Source: Treponema sp.
Lineage (GTDB): Bacteria; Spirochaetota; Spirochaetia; Treponematales; Breznakiellaceae
Assembly: GCA_031286205.1 (NCBI GenBank)
Contig: JAITUR010000121.1
Coordinates: 1 to 45,059, forward strand
Reading direction: 5' to 3'
Length of the DNA stretch: 45,059 nucleotides
The notes below the pieces were generated by a model. It was not told the origin of the DNA, did no database searches, and was given only the letters and a program-made list of their open reading frames with translations. The stretch's first letter is position 1, and the number at the start of each line of letters is the position of its first letter. The position numbers and the translations under genes were made by a program. Below, one piece after another: positions 24,294 through 35,161 of the stretch.

Positions 24294-24902
24294 ATGGCTG
24301 CAAAAACAGAAAAAACCAAAAAAGCGCCTGCAAAAAAACCGGAAAAATCGGTTGCGGCACTTGAAAAGGAACTAAAGGCTACACTTGCAAAACTTGCAAA
24401 GGCTAAAGCCAAGGAAAAAGAAAAAGACAAGGCAAAGGCAAAGGTAAAAGCAAAGGCAAAACCGGCGGCAAAAACAAAACAGGCAGCAAAGAAAACTGCT
24501 GACAAGAAGGTAAAAGTTAAAGCGTACAATCCTAAAACAGCAAAACCTCCCAAAAAACCGGCTGTTGCCAAAAAAAAGAAAAAAGTCGAACAACTTTCAA
24601 AACAAGACCAGGTTAGAATGCTTATAACACCCAAAAAAATTACAACAAGATGCGACTATTGCGGTTCTACAAAATTTGGTCCGGGATGCCCAAAAAGCTT
24701 AAATGGATTACACAAGCACAACACGGACGAAAAACGATGCATGTACTGCGGTAAAGCCGAATATGGCTTTGGCTGCCTTGGAGCGCCGAACAGAAGACAT
24801 GTCCACGGCTCGGGCGGCGGAAAATGCAAATACTGCGGCAAAAATGTATTGTCCAATTCAATGGGCTGCGAACATAGCCCCAACCGCAAACACGAAACCT
24901 AA
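24294..24902 (+). CDS. H1-like Lys/Ala-rich protein with three zinc-finger-like repeats
   Basis: The protein is 202 aa with AAGGAG 7 nt before the ATG. Residues 1-103 are almost entirely Lys, Ala, Pro and Glu (PKKPAVAKKKKK, AKAKVKAKAKPAAK), like the tails of histone H1 and bacterial Hc1-type proteins. Residues 120-202 hold three tandem repeats. The first two share C-x2-C-x8-C-x7-H-x-H (C120, C123, C132, H140, H142; C149, C152, C161, H169, H171). The third is C178, C181, C192, H200, then Thr. All carry CxYCG and N-x2-H. A zinc-binding nucleic-acid-compacting or RNA-binding protein is likely; I know no named family. It is monocistronic between prfB (divergent) and uvrA. Confidence 0.85.
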   Translation: MAAKTEKTKKAPAKKPEKSVAALEKELKATLAKLAKAKAKEKEKDKAKAKVKAKAKPAAKTKQAAKKTADKKVKVKAYNPKTAKPPKKPAVAKKKKKVEQLSKQDQVRMLITPKKITTRCDYCGSTKFGPGCPKSLNGLHKHNTDEKRCMYCGKAEYGFGCLGAPNRRHVHGSGGGKCKYCGKNVLSNSMGCEHSPNRKHET

Positions 24903-24918
24903 TTAAAACAGCATATTA

Positions 24919-24988
24919 CCATTTAACACGGAATTCATAGAAAAGAATTAAAACTTAAAGCATTTTCCTTGTTTTTCGTGTTAAATGG
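24919..24988. repeat. 12-bp perfect inverted repeat upstream of uvrA
   Basis: CCATTTAACACG (24919-24930) and CGTGTTAAATGG (24977-24988) are perfect inverted copies with a 46-bp A/T-rich interval. They fill most of the 144-bp gap between the finger protein and uvrA. They could be a protein-binding pair or a long hairpin ending the upstream message; no T-run follows. Confidence 0.6.
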
Positions 24989-25046
24989 CGACCCCGCAAA
25001 TCCACCTATTCCCCACTCTACAAAAATTTAGTATTCTTTCTATAAC

Positions 25047-27887
25047 ATGGACAAACTTATCATAAGGGGAGCGCGCGAGCATAACCTTAAAAACATCAAT
25101 TTAGAACTGCCCAGAAACAAACTAATTGTTGTCTCCGGGCTGTCCGGTTCGGGGAAAAGCTCCCTGGCATTTGACACCATTTTTGCGGAAGGACAGCGCC
25201 GCTATGTAGAAAGCCTGTCCGCATACGCAAGACAATTTTTAGGGCGTATGGACAAGCCCGATTTAGATTATATCGAAGGATTATCTCCGGCAATCTCTAT
25301 CGAACAAAAAACCACCCACCGTAATCCGCGCTCTACCGTAGGAACAGTAACCGAGATCTACGATTACTACCGCCTGCTTTTTTCCAGAGTCGGCGTGCCT
25401 CACTGTCCTATCTGTAAAAAAGAAATCCGCGAACAGCCCGTTGATTCTATAATCGAAACAATTTTGCAGTATAAAGAAGGAACAAAAATTCAGCTTTTGG
25501 CTCCTGTCATTCGCGGGAAAAAGGGCGAGCACCAAAAAATTATAGAAGATGCGCGCAAGGCGGGATTTGCAAGAGCAAGGATCGACGGTGTTCCCGTAAG
25601 CCTGGACGAAAGCATCAAACTGGATAAACAAAAAAAGCACTCCATAGAAATTATTGTAGACAGAATTATCATGGGAAAGGGAATCCGCGCAAGGCTGGCG
25701 GAATCTGTAGAAACCGCCCTGCAAACAGCAGACGGACTTATGAATGTGCTTGTTACCGAAGACAAAAAAACAATGGAGCATATTTTTTCGCAAAAAAATT
25801 CCTGTCCGGACTGCGGTGTATCTATTCCGGAATTACAGCCCAGGCTTTTTTCGTTTAACAATCCCTTTGGAGCCTGCACAGGCTGCGGCGGCATTGGATC
25901 TAAACTGGAGTTTGACCCCGATCTTGTAATTCCTGACCGTTCGCTTTCGTTTAATGAAGGCGCAGTAATACCCTATAATCCGGACGCGGCATGGAACCGC
26001 AGCCGTTTTAAGGCATTAGCTAAACATTACAGCTTTAATCTTGGCACCCCCTTTAACAAACTGCCAAAAAAAATAGTAAACGCTATCCTTTACGGCACTG
26101 ACGATGATATAAAAGTACGATATGTAAACCGCGAAGGCACCGGCCACTTTGAATACCAGTCGCAGTTTCCCGGCATTCTGGAAGAATTAAAACGCCGTTA
26201 TCTGGAAACACAATCGACACAGGTTAAAGATTGGCTGGAAAAATTTATGAGCCATAAACATTGCGAAGACTGCGAAGGCAAACGGCTTAAACCGGAAGTG
26301 CTGGCTGTAACGGTTGCGGGAAAAAATATTTGGGAACTTTCCTGTCTTTCTGTAACGGATTCTCTAAAATTCTTTGAAAATGTAAAATTAAACGCCAGCG
26401 AAAAAAAAATTGCCAATCAGATATTAAAAGAAATAAACTCGCGCCTTGGTTTTATGAAAAATGTAGGGCTGGATTATCTTTCCCTGGAACGCAAAGCGGC
26501 AACACTCTCCGGAGGAGAAGCCCAAAGGATTCGCCTTGCAACTCAGATTGGTTCCAGTCTTGTCGGTGTACTCTATATTTTAGACGAACCTTCTATCGGG
26601 CTTCATCAAAGAGACAACCAGCGCCTGATTGACACCCTCCTGTATCTGCGCGACCTTGGCAACACGCTGATTGTCGTAGAGCATGACGAACAAACATTAC
26701 GGACTGCGGATCATATTGTAGATTTGGGGCCGGGAGCCGGTGTGCATGGCGGAAAAGTTGTCGCGCAAGGAACCGTAAACGATATTATCAAAGTAAAAGA
26801 AAGCCTTACAGGACAATATTTGGCGGGCGCAATTAGAATGATAATTCCAAAACAACGGCGCAAGGGAAACAGCGCGTTTATAAAAATAAAAGGAGCAAGC
26901 GAGCATAACCTAAAAAATATCAATGTTGATATTCCCTTGGGCGTTTTTACATGCATTACAGGCGTTTCCGGTTCCGGAAAATCTACACTTCTTTCCGATG
27001 TCCTATACCCCGCTCTTGCCAACAGGATTTACAATTCCAGTCGTACCGAAGGCGCGTATAAAAAACTTACAGGCGATGAATATATCGACAAAGTTATCGA
27101 TATTGATCAAAGCCCGATAGGCCGCACTCCCCGCTCCAATCCAATAACTTATGTAGAAGGATTTACCGCAATCAGGGATTTATTTTCTAATCTGCCGGAT
27201 GCAAAAACAAGAGGTTACAAACCCGGGCGTTTTTCTTTTAATGTAAAGGGCGGAAGATGCGAAAATTGCGAAGGGGACGGCACTATCAAAATAGAAATGA
27301 ACTTTTTGCCGGATGTTTATATTACCTGCGATGTCTGCCAAGGCAGACGATTTAACAAAGAAACTTTGGAAATTCGATACAAGGGCAAAAATATAGCGGA
27401 TATTCTGGATATGACCATAGAAGAAGCTGCCGTTTTTTTTGCTCCAATTCCGCAAACAGCCCGTAAAATGCAAACACTGCTTTCTGTCGGCCTTGGTTAT
27501 GTAAAACTGGGGCAATCTGCTCTAACCCTCTCCGGCGGAGAAGCGCAAAGAGTAAAACTGGCATTGGAACTTTCCAAGCGTTCTACAGGCAGAACCTTGT
27601 ACATTTTAGACGAACCCACTACAGGCCTGCATTTTGCCGATGTAAAACAGCTTATGGAGGTTATTCAGAGGTTGGTTGATCAGGGAAATACCGTTATAAT
27701 GATAGAACATAATCTGGATGTACTTTTACAAGCAGACCACATTATAGATTTGGGACCGGAAGGCGGCGATAAGGGCGGTTATATAATCGCTGCAGGTACG
27801 CCGGAACAGGTTGCTAAATGCAGTGATTCTTACACCGGCGAATATATTGCCCAAATGTTAAGAAGTAACAAAAAAAATGAAAAATAA
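25047..27887 (+). CDS. uvrA: Excinuclease ABC subunit A
   Basis: The protein is 946 aa and full length. It has two ABC modules: Walker [13 protein letters not shown] (about 31-42) and [11 protein letters not shown] (about 640-650), signatures [12 protein letters not shown] and [12 protein letters not shown], and Walker B LYILDEPS and [10 protein letters not shown]. It has the CxxC zinc modules: [11 protein letters not shown] with CPDCG...CTGCGG, and [11 protein letters not shown]...CDVCQGRRF. It recognises DNA damage and loads UvrB in nucleotide excision repair. No Shine-Dalgarno is seen. The next gene starts inside its last codons (11-bp overlap). Confidence 0.98.
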   Translation: MDKLIIRGAREHNLKNINLELPRNKLIVVSGLSGSGKSSLAFDTIFAEGQRRYVESLSAYARQFLGRMDKPDLDYIEGLSPAISIEQKTTHRNPRSTVGTVTEIYDYYRLLFSRVGVPHCPICKKEIREQPVDSIIETILQYKEGTKIQLLAPVIRGKKGEHQKIIEDARKAGFARARIDGVPVSLDESIKLDKQKKHSIEIIVDRIIMGKGIRARLAESVETALQTADGLMNVLVTEDKKTMEHIFSQKNSCPDCGVSIPELQPRLFSFNNPFGACTGCGGIGSKLEFDPDLVIPDRSLSFNEGAVIPYNPDAAWNRSRFKALAKHYSFNLGTPFNKLPKKIVNAILYGTDDDIKVRYVNREGTGHFEYQSQFPGILEELKRRYLETQSTQVKDWLEKFMSHKHCEDCEGKRLKPEVLAVTVAGKNIWELSCLSVTDSLKFFENVKLNASEKKIANQILKEINSRLGFMKNVGLDYLSLERKAATLSGGEAQRIRLATQIGSSLVGVLYILDEPSIGLHQRDNQRLIDTLLYLRDLGNTLIVVEHDEQTLRTADHIVDLGPGAGVHGGKVVAQGTVNDIIKVKESLTGQYLAGAIRMIIPKQRRKGNSAFIKIKGASEHNLKNINVDIPLGVFTCITGVSGSGKSTLLSDVLYPALANRIYNSSRTEGAYKKLTGDEYIDKVIDIDQSPIGRTPRSNPITYVEGFTAIRDLFSNLPDAKTRGYKPGRFSFNVKGGRCENCEGDGTIKIEMNFLPDVYITCDVCQGRRFNKETLEIRYKGKNIADILDMTIEEAAVFFAPIPQTARKMQTLLSVGLGYVKLGQSALTLSGGEAQRVKLALELSKRSTGRTLYILDEPTTGLHFADVKQLMEVIQRLVDQGNTVIMIEHNLDVLLQADHIIDLGPEGGDKGGYIIAAGTPEQVAKCSDSYTGEYIAQMLRSNKKNEK

Positions 27888-30800
27888 AACGCTTCTTCTT
27901 ATTTGTTTTTTCTCTCTTTTTGTAAATTTAATTGCCGCTCAAGAACCACCTGAAGCAGAAGAAGCTAATAATACATTAACTACGGAACAGCGGCGTATAG
28001 AGATGGAAATTAAAACATCTACACTGCCCGAACTTGCGGCATTATCAAGATCGCTTGGGCTTCCGGAAAGTGGAACAAGGGAAGAGCTTTCCAGGCGAAT
28101 AAGGCAACACTATGAATTGACAGAAACAACACCGGTACCGGAGAATCAAAAAGTAATAACTATAGAATCCGCGCAAACATCCGAGTATTTTAAAATAGAA
28201 GTAATCGACGAAGAATACGCGCGTTTACGGGGCGATGTAAAACTTAACATGAAAGACGGCGATAATATTCACACCATAAGCGCGCAAGAAATAATATTTA
28301 ACCGCACAAGAAATACTCTAACGGCAAGAGGCGGCGTTGTTTATATTAAAACAACGGCATCTGACGGAACAATAGAAACATTCCGCGGAGAAAATATAAC
28401 GGTAAATATCGATAATTGGTCCAGCGTTTTTCTTGATGGAAGCTCTGAAAGAAATCTTGGCGGCGAAGATACCGGATATATGTTTTCCGGCAGGATAATT
28501 TCCAGAACAGGCGAAGATGTTACTATTTTAACTGATGCAACCATAACAAACGCGAATGAGGAAGAATCATATTGGTCAATAACCGCGTCAAAAATATGGC
28601 TGCTTCCCGGATCTGACTTTGCAATTTTTAACGCGGTCTTAAAAGTAGGCGAACTGCCCATGCTGTACATTCCTTTCTTTTTCTACCCCGTAGATGAACT
28701 TCTTTTCCATCCTGTTATAGGTTTCAGATCAAGAGAGGGTGCATTTGTTCAAACAACCACCTATATATTGGGCAGACCAAAATCAGACACGGAAGAACAG
28801 AATACTATTTTAAAAATTCTTGGCGGTGCAAGCGGCATGGAACAGGAATTGCAGGGGGTATTTCTTCGCAGCACCGGAAAAAAAGCTGTAAGCGTTACCG
28901 AACCAACCTTAAAGCTGCTTGTAGATCATTATGTAAATATGGGAACATTCGCAGGAATCGAATTTTCTCTTCCAAGAACAGGTATTCTAAACGAAGCCAT
29001 AGGTTTATCTTTGGGATTTGGCTACACAAGGACAGTCTCGCCTATAAGCAGCGGCAACTATTCTCCTTATGCTCATACTAATGACGGATCATCTGACTGG
29101 AATCATTCCAATTTTTTCTCCATACCTGTTCCTTTCCGTTACAATTTGCATTTTAAAAGCGGAATTAATATGCGCTACGGAAGTATTTCCTGGGATTTTC
29201 CATATTATTCCGACCCTTATGTTCCCCGTGATTTTTCTGATCGCTCGGAAAGCTTGGATTATTTTGAATTGGTTAAACAGATTCAAGAGGGAACATTCGA
29301 GACCACTTCGTCTATATCACCTCTTAGCGCGCCTCTTTGGAAATTAAACGCTAATATAAATCCGCAAGTAAGTTTTTTAAATCCTTATGTAACCAGAGCC
29401 TCTATTACCAATTTGTCCTCAACATTAACATTCAGGGAATCGATAGATCTTGCAATTAATTCTAATTCTCCTACACGCAGTTTTTTTGTTCCGCATCTTT
29501 ATACAATCTATAATGTTTCCGCTGCAATCTCCGGCACTCCTTTGTCGATTGGAAAACAGGGGCAAAGAGCTGCGGCGGCCTCAACTGCCGATATTAAAAA
29601 TCTCCTGGAGGGCATAGGGGAAGTTATATCTCCGTGGGAAAAAGAAAGTGCAGAAGCTCAAAGACCTGCTTCCGATGATATATTAACTCTTCCTGCTTTA
29701 GCACAGCGTTTTGAACTGCCAAGAACGGGAAATATTATTTTTAATATTGATTATTCGATAAACCCAACAAGTTCTTCCGAACTTCAATTTATGTCGGGAC
29801 ATGGCCACTGGGCTACTGCGGAAGATGTTGACTGGAGCGATGTTCAATCGATCATAACAACTGTCAGCGGCACTACAAACATCAATTTTAATTTGAATCA
29901 TTCGACAGGTTTGTTTGCAAATACAATAACATTTTCCGGAAGCGGAACATGGAGAGATTATACATTCATTAACGATGAGGCTCCGTTTTTCAGCACCCCT
30001 CAGTCTCCATCGGGAGTACCGGACCCGGCAAGAGTCGAAGAAGAAAGAAGGAAGCTGTACGGCTTTACAAGATATAATTCAACATACTTGTATAACGGAA
30101 CTGTCCGCCCGCTTCTTAACGATGAAATTTTTGGCCAATCAAACCTGCAATATAATCTTGGAGGCACTCTTGTACATTCAAAAAGATATTCGAATGGAGA
30201 CGGTCCCGAACTTACGCCTGTTTGGGGTTCATGGGCAAAAGAAGATACAAGCGATGGAAAAGATATATACGGATTAAAAAATCACCGTATATCGACAAAT
30301 ATTTCGGCGAATATTCTTAACAAACAGCAAAATTTAACGCTTGGGCTGGATCTTCCGCCGCTTGATCCGTTAATATCAACTAACGCTACTTTAAGATTCT
30401 GGAATTCTGTAACAAATATCAATTTTCGAATAAGGCGGACAGCCGATGACGCATTGGAAAAACCGGGTGAATGGATATATGATCCAATCAATATTACAGA
30501 AACAATTACTTTTGGCAAAAACAGTTTTAATTTAAGCATGGTAATAAAGCCGGAAGAAAACAATGATATTACCAATCTTTCTTCTTCTTTATCGTTATTC
30601 AGCTCCAGTTTTATAACAAGTTTTTCTGCAAGAAAAACACAAAAGTCCGAATTTATTCTGGGTCCGGCAAGCGGAGGATGGGTAGATTATGGCGACCCTG
30701 TATTTCAACCCAGTGAATTATCTTTTACTTATAACAAAAATTTTCCGGAAACAGATATTATTGCCAATCTTCTTAACTTTTCGTTATTCTTGAACTCATC

Positions 30801-31284
30801 ACTTAAATTTGATCTTATAAAACATACCAATTCCAGTTTGAATCTTACCTTAAGAAGCACTTTTAAAATTAACAAATTTCTGGATATAACACTGTCTGCA
30901 ACATCAAATAACTCGGTTATTATGAGGTACTTTAAGAATGTTCCGGGCATGGAAGAATATACATTTATGTACGAGGGTTTACACGACCGTCAATATAATA
31001 TGTTTACGGATCTAATAGACTCTTTTGATTTTTTCGATGAATCTAAACGACAAAGAACAGGCTTTAAGATGAGAAGTTTTAGTATAGGCGCTATTCATCA
31101 CCTGGGAGACTGGGAGGCAAAATTGGAAGTAGATGTTTATCCTCACCTGAATCAAACTAACCCTGTTCTTCCAAGATGGGAAGTTACTACCGATATATCC
31201 TTTGTCGTAAAGTGGACGCCTATATCCGAATTAAAGTCGGATTTCAGTTACGACGGGAAGCAGGATAGATGGTCAATAAGATAA
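27877..31284 (+). CDS. LptD/OstA-like outer-membrane assembly protein
   Basis: The protein is 1135 aa. The signal peptide [22 protein letters not shown] is followed by a SAP-like helical motif (about 48-85: [24 protein letters not shown] split here). A beta-jellyroll OstA domain follows (about 105-260: [31 protein letters not shown]). A very long barrel region rich in Ser, Asn, Thr and aromatic residues completes the protein. In E. coli LptD inserts LPS. T. pallidum makes no LPS yet has a comparable gene just after uvrA (TP0515, from memory), so the treponemal substrate may be another glycolipid. Translational overlap with uvrA suggests shared transcription. It is larger than E. coli LptD (784 aa). 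Confidence 0.85.
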   Translation: MKNKTLLLICFFSLFVNLIAAQEPPEAEEANNTLTTEQRRIEMEIKTSTLPELAALSRSLGLPESGTREELSRRIRQHYELTETTPVPENQKVITIESAQTSEYFKIEVIDEEYARLRGDVKLNMKDGDNIHTISAQEIIFNRTRNTLTARGGVVYIKTTASDGTIETFRGENITVNIDNWSSVFLDGSSERNLGGEDTGYMFSGRIISRTGEDVTILTDATITNANEEESYWSITASKIWLLPGSDFAIFNAVLKVGELPMLYIPFFFYPVDELLFHPVIGFRSREGAFVQTTTYILGRPKSDTEEQNTILKILGGASGMEQELQGVFLRSTGKKAVSVTEPTLKLLVDHYVNMGTFAGIEFSLPRTGILNEAIGLSLGFGYTRTVSPISSGNYSPYAHTNDGSSDWNHSNFFSIPVPFRYNLHFKSGINMRYGSISWDFPYYSDPYVPRDFSDRSESLDYFELVKQIQEGTFETTSSISPLSAPLWKLNANINPQVSFLNPYVTRASITNLSSTLTFRESIDLAINSNSPTRSFFVPHLYTIYNVSAAISGTPLSIGKQGQRAAAASTADIKNLLEGIGEVISPWEKESAEAQRPASDDILTLPALAQRFELPRTGNIIFNIDYSINPTSSSELQFMSGHGHWATAEDVDWSDVQSIITTVSGTTNINFNLNHSTGLFANTITFSGSGTWRDYTFINDEAPFFSTPQSPSGVPDPARVEEERRKLYGFTRYNSTYLYNGTVRPLLNDEIFGQSNLQYNLGGTLVHSKRYSNGDGPELTPVWGSWAKEDTSDGKDIYGLKNHRISTNISANILNKQQNLTLGLDLPPLDPLISTNATLRFWNSVTNINFRIRRTADDALEKPGEWIYDPINITETITFGKNSFNLSMVIKPEENNDITNLSSSLSLFSSSFITSFSARKTQKSEFILGPASGGWVDYGDPVFQPSELSFTYNKNFPETDIIANLLNFSLFLNSSLKFDLIKHTNSSLNLTLRSTFKINKFLDITLSATSNNSVIMRYFKNVPGMEEYTFMYEGLHDRQYNMFTDLIDSFDFFDESKRQRTGFKMRSFSIGAIHHLGDWEAKLEVDVYPHLNQTNPVLPRWEVTTDISFVVKWTPISELKSDFSYDGKQDRWSIR

Positions 31285-31316
31285 TCTTTATTCTTAATAT
31301 AACAACGAAATTCATA

Positions 31317-31344
31317 TTGACATACCCCTATATATGCCTATAAG
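31317..31344 (+). promoter_or_regulatory. Promoter of the phoH-pgpH-ybeY-corC operon
   Basis: TTGACA (31317-31322), 16-bp spacer, TATAAG (31339-31344). The predicted start near 31351 coincides with AAGGAG (31351-31356), which serves the TTG start at 31362. Confidence 0.65.
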
Positions 31345-31361
31345 ATTAGGAAGGAGTTTTT

Positions 31362-32291
31362 TTGGAGGAAGGAATAACCATAACTTTTGACAATAGGGAA
31401 CTTTTGTCCGGGGTATGCGGTGCAAACGATGGGAATCTTCGAATAATAGAGGGTTCCCTTGGCGGGTTTATAACAGCCAGAGGCAATGAGATTCACTTCG
31501 AAAGCCGGGATAAAACCGGGGTTAAACGCTTTAGAAATATGATAGACAACCTTATAGCGGCAGTTAATGAAGGTGATGCACCCTCCGCCGAATTCATACA
31601 CGCTCTAGCAACCGATGTCGAGGTCAGAGATTCCGTAATACAAATTCCCCACGGTATCCACAGAGTTCATCCTCGCAGCAATAATCAAGCGCTTTACATA
31701 CAGGCAATGCGGGAAAACGAAATATGCTTTTGTATAGGTCCAGCCGGAACCGGAAAAACATATCTTGCAATTGCTCATGCTCTTCAGACAGTGCTTTCTA
31801 AAAAAATGCGTAAACTTATTCTTACCCGTCCTGTCGTAGAAGCCGGAGAAAACCTTGGATTTCTGCCCGGGGATCTTGCGCAAAAAATAGATCCTTACCT
31901 AAAACCCCTTTATGACGCAATGGAATCTCTTGTCCCATACGATGTAATTAACAGATTGGAAGAATCAAGGGCTATAGAAATAGCGCCCCTGGCATATATG
32001 AGAGGCAGAAGCCTTAATGACTGCATGGTTATTCTTGACGAAGCCCAAAATACAACAAAAGAACAGATGAAAATGTTTCTTACAAGAATTGGCAATGGAG
32101 CCAGAGCAATAATAACGGGAGACTCCACGCAAATAGATTTGCCGCGCAAAACAGATTCGGGGCTTTTACATGCTCTGGAAATTCTAAGGAATATAGACGG
32201 ACTACATTTTTCTTTTTTGCATACAAACGATGTAGCCCGAAACCCCCTTATAAAAAAAATAATACAGGCATACAATGAAAGAGAAAATTAA
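31362..32291 (+). CDS. phoH: PhoH-family ATPase
   Basis: The protein is 309 aa from a TTG at 31362, supported by AAGGAG five bases upstream. An N-terminal domain (1-110) is followed by the PhoH P-loop ATPase: GPAGTGKTYLAIAHAL (about 127-142), Walker B MVILDEAQNTTKEQMKMFLTR and RAIITGDSTQIDLPR. It is related to the helicase core and is thought to act in RNA metabolism. It heads the classical phoH / HD-phosphodiesterase / ybeY / CBS gene order and overlaps the next gene by 17 bp. Confidence 0.93.
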   Translation: MEEGITITFDNRELLSGVCGANDGNLRIIEGSLGGFITARGNEIHFESRDKTGVKRFRNMIDNLIAAVNEGDAPSAEFIHALATDVEVRDSVIQIPHGIHRVHPRSNNQALYIQAMRENEICFCIGPAGTGKTYLAIAHALQTVLSKKMRKLILTRPVVEAGENLGFLPGDLAQKIDPYLKPLYDAMESLVPYDVINRLEESRAIEIAPLAYMRGRSLNDCMVILDEAQNTTKEQMKMFLTRIGNGARAIITGDSTQIDLPRKTDSGLLHALEILRNIDGLHFSFLHTNDVARNPLIKKIIQAYNEREN

Positions 32292-33948
32292 ATTATCAAC
32301 TAAAATTAAAAAAAGTATATCCGCCTTTTTTGGCTATTTTAAATCAGGCCCCGATCTTTTTAGCATAGCATTATTTATAATAGCGGCTGTTGTAATAATA
32401 TCAAGTCAAAGCTCGGAAGCAATAAGGGATATCGGCAATTTCGAAGCAGGCAAAGTAGCGGACAGGGATATTACGGCATCGATTGCAATATCATATCTTA
32501 GCGAAGAAACCAATGAACAGGCAACAACTACCACTGTTCGCAATATAGAAAAAGGCCAGCGAATAATTAGAAAGGGTTTTATCGTTACAGAATCCGAAAT
32601 GGAAGATCTAAAGGCGCTTTACGCGCAGTTTCCAAAAAAAGACCCGCGCAATATAATCGGCTTTTCGCTTTTAATATTGCTGTTATACTCTTTGTTCAGC
32701 GCTTTACGCGGCTCTATAATTATTGGCAGAACATTAACAACCAGCGAAAAATATATGCTTGCCGTTATAACAGGCTCCTACATTATTGGCACTGTACTTT
32801 TAAATAATCTTTCTCCGGGCCCCGAAGGATTCCCCGTATCGCTTGCTGTCCCTACCGGACTTTTTATAATGATAATATCTGTTTTTTTAGGAACAAGGCC
32901 TGCCATGATAATGGCTTTGGCTCTTCCCATTGGCGCATACTTTGCAGGCGCGTTTGACACTCATTCGTATATTATTGCTTTGGTGTCCGGCGCTGTTGCT
33001 TCCAATGTACTGCACAATGCGCAAAACAGAATGAGTCTAATAAAAGCAGGTCTCCTTATAGCGGCTGCAAATTGTTTTGCCGTTGTTGTTGTACTGTTAA
33101 TTCGTCAGGCGCATATCATGGACTACCCTCCCATGCTTTTTTGGGCAGCATTAAACGGCATAGTTTCCGGAATGTTAACGCTTGGCTTCCTTCCCCCGCT
33201 GGAACACGCTCTTAATGCGGTAACAACTTTTAGATTAATGGAGCTTTCCGATCTTAACGCGCCAATCCTGCGAAAAATGTTTACGACAGTTCCCGGAACT
33301 TACAGCCATTCGCTAATGGTCGCAAACCTTGCGGAACAGGCGTGCCAGGACATAGGAGCAAATGCCCTGCTTGCTCGTGTCAGTTCTTACTACCATGACA
33401 TTGGAAAAATTGACAACCCCGACTACTTTGTAGAAAATCAAACAGAACATAATAAACATGATGATATTAACCCGCGTCTTTCCGCGACAATTATCCGCAG
33501 CCATTTAAAACTTGGAGTAGAAAAAGCGCACAACCTTGGACTGCCAAAGGATGTTATATCCATAATAGGAGAACATCACGGGAATTCGGTAATTTCTTGG
33601 TTTTATAATAAAGCCGCAAAACAGGAAGAAACAGTGGATTCCGAAGATTTTGTATATCCCGGAAATCCCCCTCGTTCGAAGGAATCTGCGGTTGTAATGC
33701 TGGCGGATATTACCGAAGCTGCCGTAAGAACACTGGAAAAACCCACAGCCGGAAAAATAGAAAAATTCATTAAACAGCTTTTTGACTCGAAGATTGAACA
33801 TGGACAGCTTTCTGAATCTGATCTTTCCTTCCGCGAACTGGAAACAATTAAAACGGCATTTGTAAAGGTTCTTGCCGGTTATTACCACACAAGAATAGAA
33901 TACCCCAACCAAAAAAACGATGAAAAAGAAAAAGAGAAAGACAAATGA
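32275..33948 (+). CDS. PgpH/YqfF-like 7TM HD-domain phosphodiesterase
   Basis: The protein is 557 aa. It has one N-terminal helix (about 27-45), an extracytoplasmic loop (about 46-125), a cluster of six to seven helices (about 126-310) and a cytoplasmic HD domain (about 340-540). Metal ligands are visible: H345, H374-D375 (YYHDIGKI), H410, H434-H435 (GEHHGNS) and the Asp of MLADITEA. Firmicute PgpH proteins hydrolyse c-di-AMP. The external loop here, about 80 residues, is much shorter than the roughly 250-residue sensor I recall for that family. It overlaps phoH by 17 bp and ybeY by 4 bp. Confidence 0.88.
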   Translation: MKEKIKLSTKIKKSISAFFGYFKSGPDLFSIALFIIAAVVIISSQSSEAIRDIGNFEAGKVADRDITASIAISYLSEETNEQATTTTVRNIEKGQRIIRKGFIVTESEMEDLKALYAQFPKKDPRNIIGFSLLILLLYSLFSALRGSIIIGRTLTTSEKYMLAVITGSYIIGTVLLNNLSPGPEGFPVSLAVPTGLFIMIISVFLGTRPAMIMALALPIGAYFAGAFDTHSYIIALVSGAVASNVLHNAQNRMSLIKAGLLIAAANCFAVVVVLLIRQAHIMDYPPMLFWAALNGIVSGMLTLGFLPPLEHALNAVTTFRLMELSDLNAPILRKMFTTVPGTYSHSLMVANLAEQACQDIGANALLARVSSYYHDIGKIDNPDYFVENQTEHNKHDDINPRLSATIIRSHLKLGVEKAHNLGLPKDVISIIGEHHGNSVISWFYNKAAKQEETVDSEDFVYPGNPPRSKESAVVMLADITEAAVRTLEKPTAGKIEKFIKQLFDSKIEHGQLSESDLSFRELETIKTAFVKVLAGYYHTRIEYPNQKNDEKEKEKDK

Positions 33949-34421
33949 ATAATGTCGCAATAAACGCGCAGGATATTGATTTACCTGACTGGTCGGATAA
34001 AGCAAGCCAATTTGCCTTAAAAGTACTAAAAGAGATTAATCGAAACAACTGGGAACTTTCTATCCTATTTTGCGGAGACAAAACCATAACCGAGCTTAAC
34101 TTAAAGTATCGAAGCAAAAAAGAACCCACAGATATTCTTTCCTTTAATTTGGGCGAAACTATTACCTGCGATAACGGGGAAGGGGCAGCAACCGTTTATT
34201 TACCCGGAGATATCGTTATTTCCATGGAAACCCTGCAAGAAAACGCCAAAAACCTGCAAATTACCGAAGATGAGGAGTTACGCAGATTGATAATTCATGG
34301 TATCCTACACTTAGACGGTATGAATCATGAAACGAACGATAAACAGGAACCTATGCTTGCTCTTCAGGAGGAAATCCTTGTCAGGCTGGCAGGCGAACGA
34401 ATAATGGGGGGCATAATATGA
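33945..34421 (+). CDS. ybeY: Endoribonuclease YbeY (16S rRNA maturation)
   Basis: The protein is 158 aa. The family block EPTDILSFNLGE and the zinc site HGILHLDGMNHE are both present. The usual third ligand context is GYDH; here it is GMNH, keeping the His but changing Asp to Asn. It processes 16S rRNA 3' ends and takes part in ribosome quality control. It overlaps both neighbours by 4 bp (ATGA). Confidence 0.93.
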   Translation: MNNVAINAQDIDLPDWSDKASQFALKVLKEINRNNWELSILFCGDKTITELNLKYRSKKEPTDILSFNLGETITCDNGEGAATVYLPGDIVISMETLQENAKNLQITEDEELRRLIIHGILHLDGMNHETNDKQEPMLALQEEILVRLAGERIMGGII

Positions 34422-35161
34422 AAACCCCTTTTCAGCTTAATCCCCGCGCAATAAAAGACTTAGAAGAAGATCAACAGGAAATGATCCGCGGTGTTGTAGA
34501 ATTGTCCGACACCACTGTCAAAGAAGTAATGGTTCCCAGAACGGATACTGTCTTTCTTTCGGCATCCGCTTCCAAAGACGAGCTTCTTTCCTGCATTTGC
34601 CAAAGCGAACATTCTCGCTTCCCTGTTTACAAGGACACTGTAGACAATGTAATCGGCATCCTGCATGTAAAAGATGCTCTTAATGCCCTTGTAAACAACA
34701 AATCTTTTGACATTCAGGAACTTGTCAGAAAACCTTTTTTTGTTCCTGTCTCTAAAAAAATTGATGACCTACTGCGCGAATTAAAGCGAAAAAAAATACA
34801 TATTGCCGTAGTGGTAGACGAATACGGAGGAGTATCCGGCATTGTATCCATGGAAGATATTATCGAAGAAATAATCGGAGACATTCAGGACGAATTTGAT
34901 CAAGAAACAGAAGATCTTGTACAGCTTGGTGAAGGTATTTGGCAGTGCGATGCCAGAGTAAATTTGGAGTTCCTTGCCGAAGAAACGGAGATGGAACTGC
35001 CCATTAAGGATTTTGATACCCTTGGCGGATTTGTCTTTGACCTTTTCGGAAAAATACCTGTAAAAAACGAAAAAATATGTTATAAGGATTATGAGTTTAT
35101 AATTCAGGAAATGGACGGACATAAAATAAACTCGATTAAAATTGTTACGAAAAAGGAATGA
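34418..35161 (+). CDS. CorC/TlyC-like CBS-domain protein
   Basis: The protein is 247 aa with no membrane segments. Residues 30-155 form a CBS pair (TVKEVMVPRTDTVFL, SRFPVYKDTVDNVIGILHVKD, VVDEYGGVSGIVSMEDIIEEIIGDIQDEFD). Residues 165-247 are the CorC/HlyC C-terminal domain (WQCDARVNLEFLAEET, DTLGGFVFDLFGKIP). It lacks the DUF21 membrane domain of CNNM proteins and matches soluble CorC. It was named a haemolysin in spirochaetes (TlyC), but a role in magnesium or cobalt homeostasis is better supported for the family. Confidence 0.9.
   Translation: MKTPFQLNPRAIKDLEEDQQEMIRGVVELSDTTVKEVMVPRTDTVFLSASASKDELLSCICQSEHSRFPVYKDTVDNVIGILHVKDALNALVNNKSFDIQELVRKPFFVPVSKKIDDLLRELKRKKIHIAVVVDEYGGVSGIVSMEDIIEEIIGDIQDEFDQETEDLVQLGEGIWQCDARVNLEFLAEETEMELPIKDFDTLGGFVFDLFGKIPVKNEKICYKDYEFIIQEMDGHKINSIKIVTKKE

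Noticed and set aside
24221-24634. Minus-strand frame rich in Phe and Ala
   Set aside because: It is the antisense of the Lys/Ala-rich coding region at 24294-24902; low complexity keeps it open.
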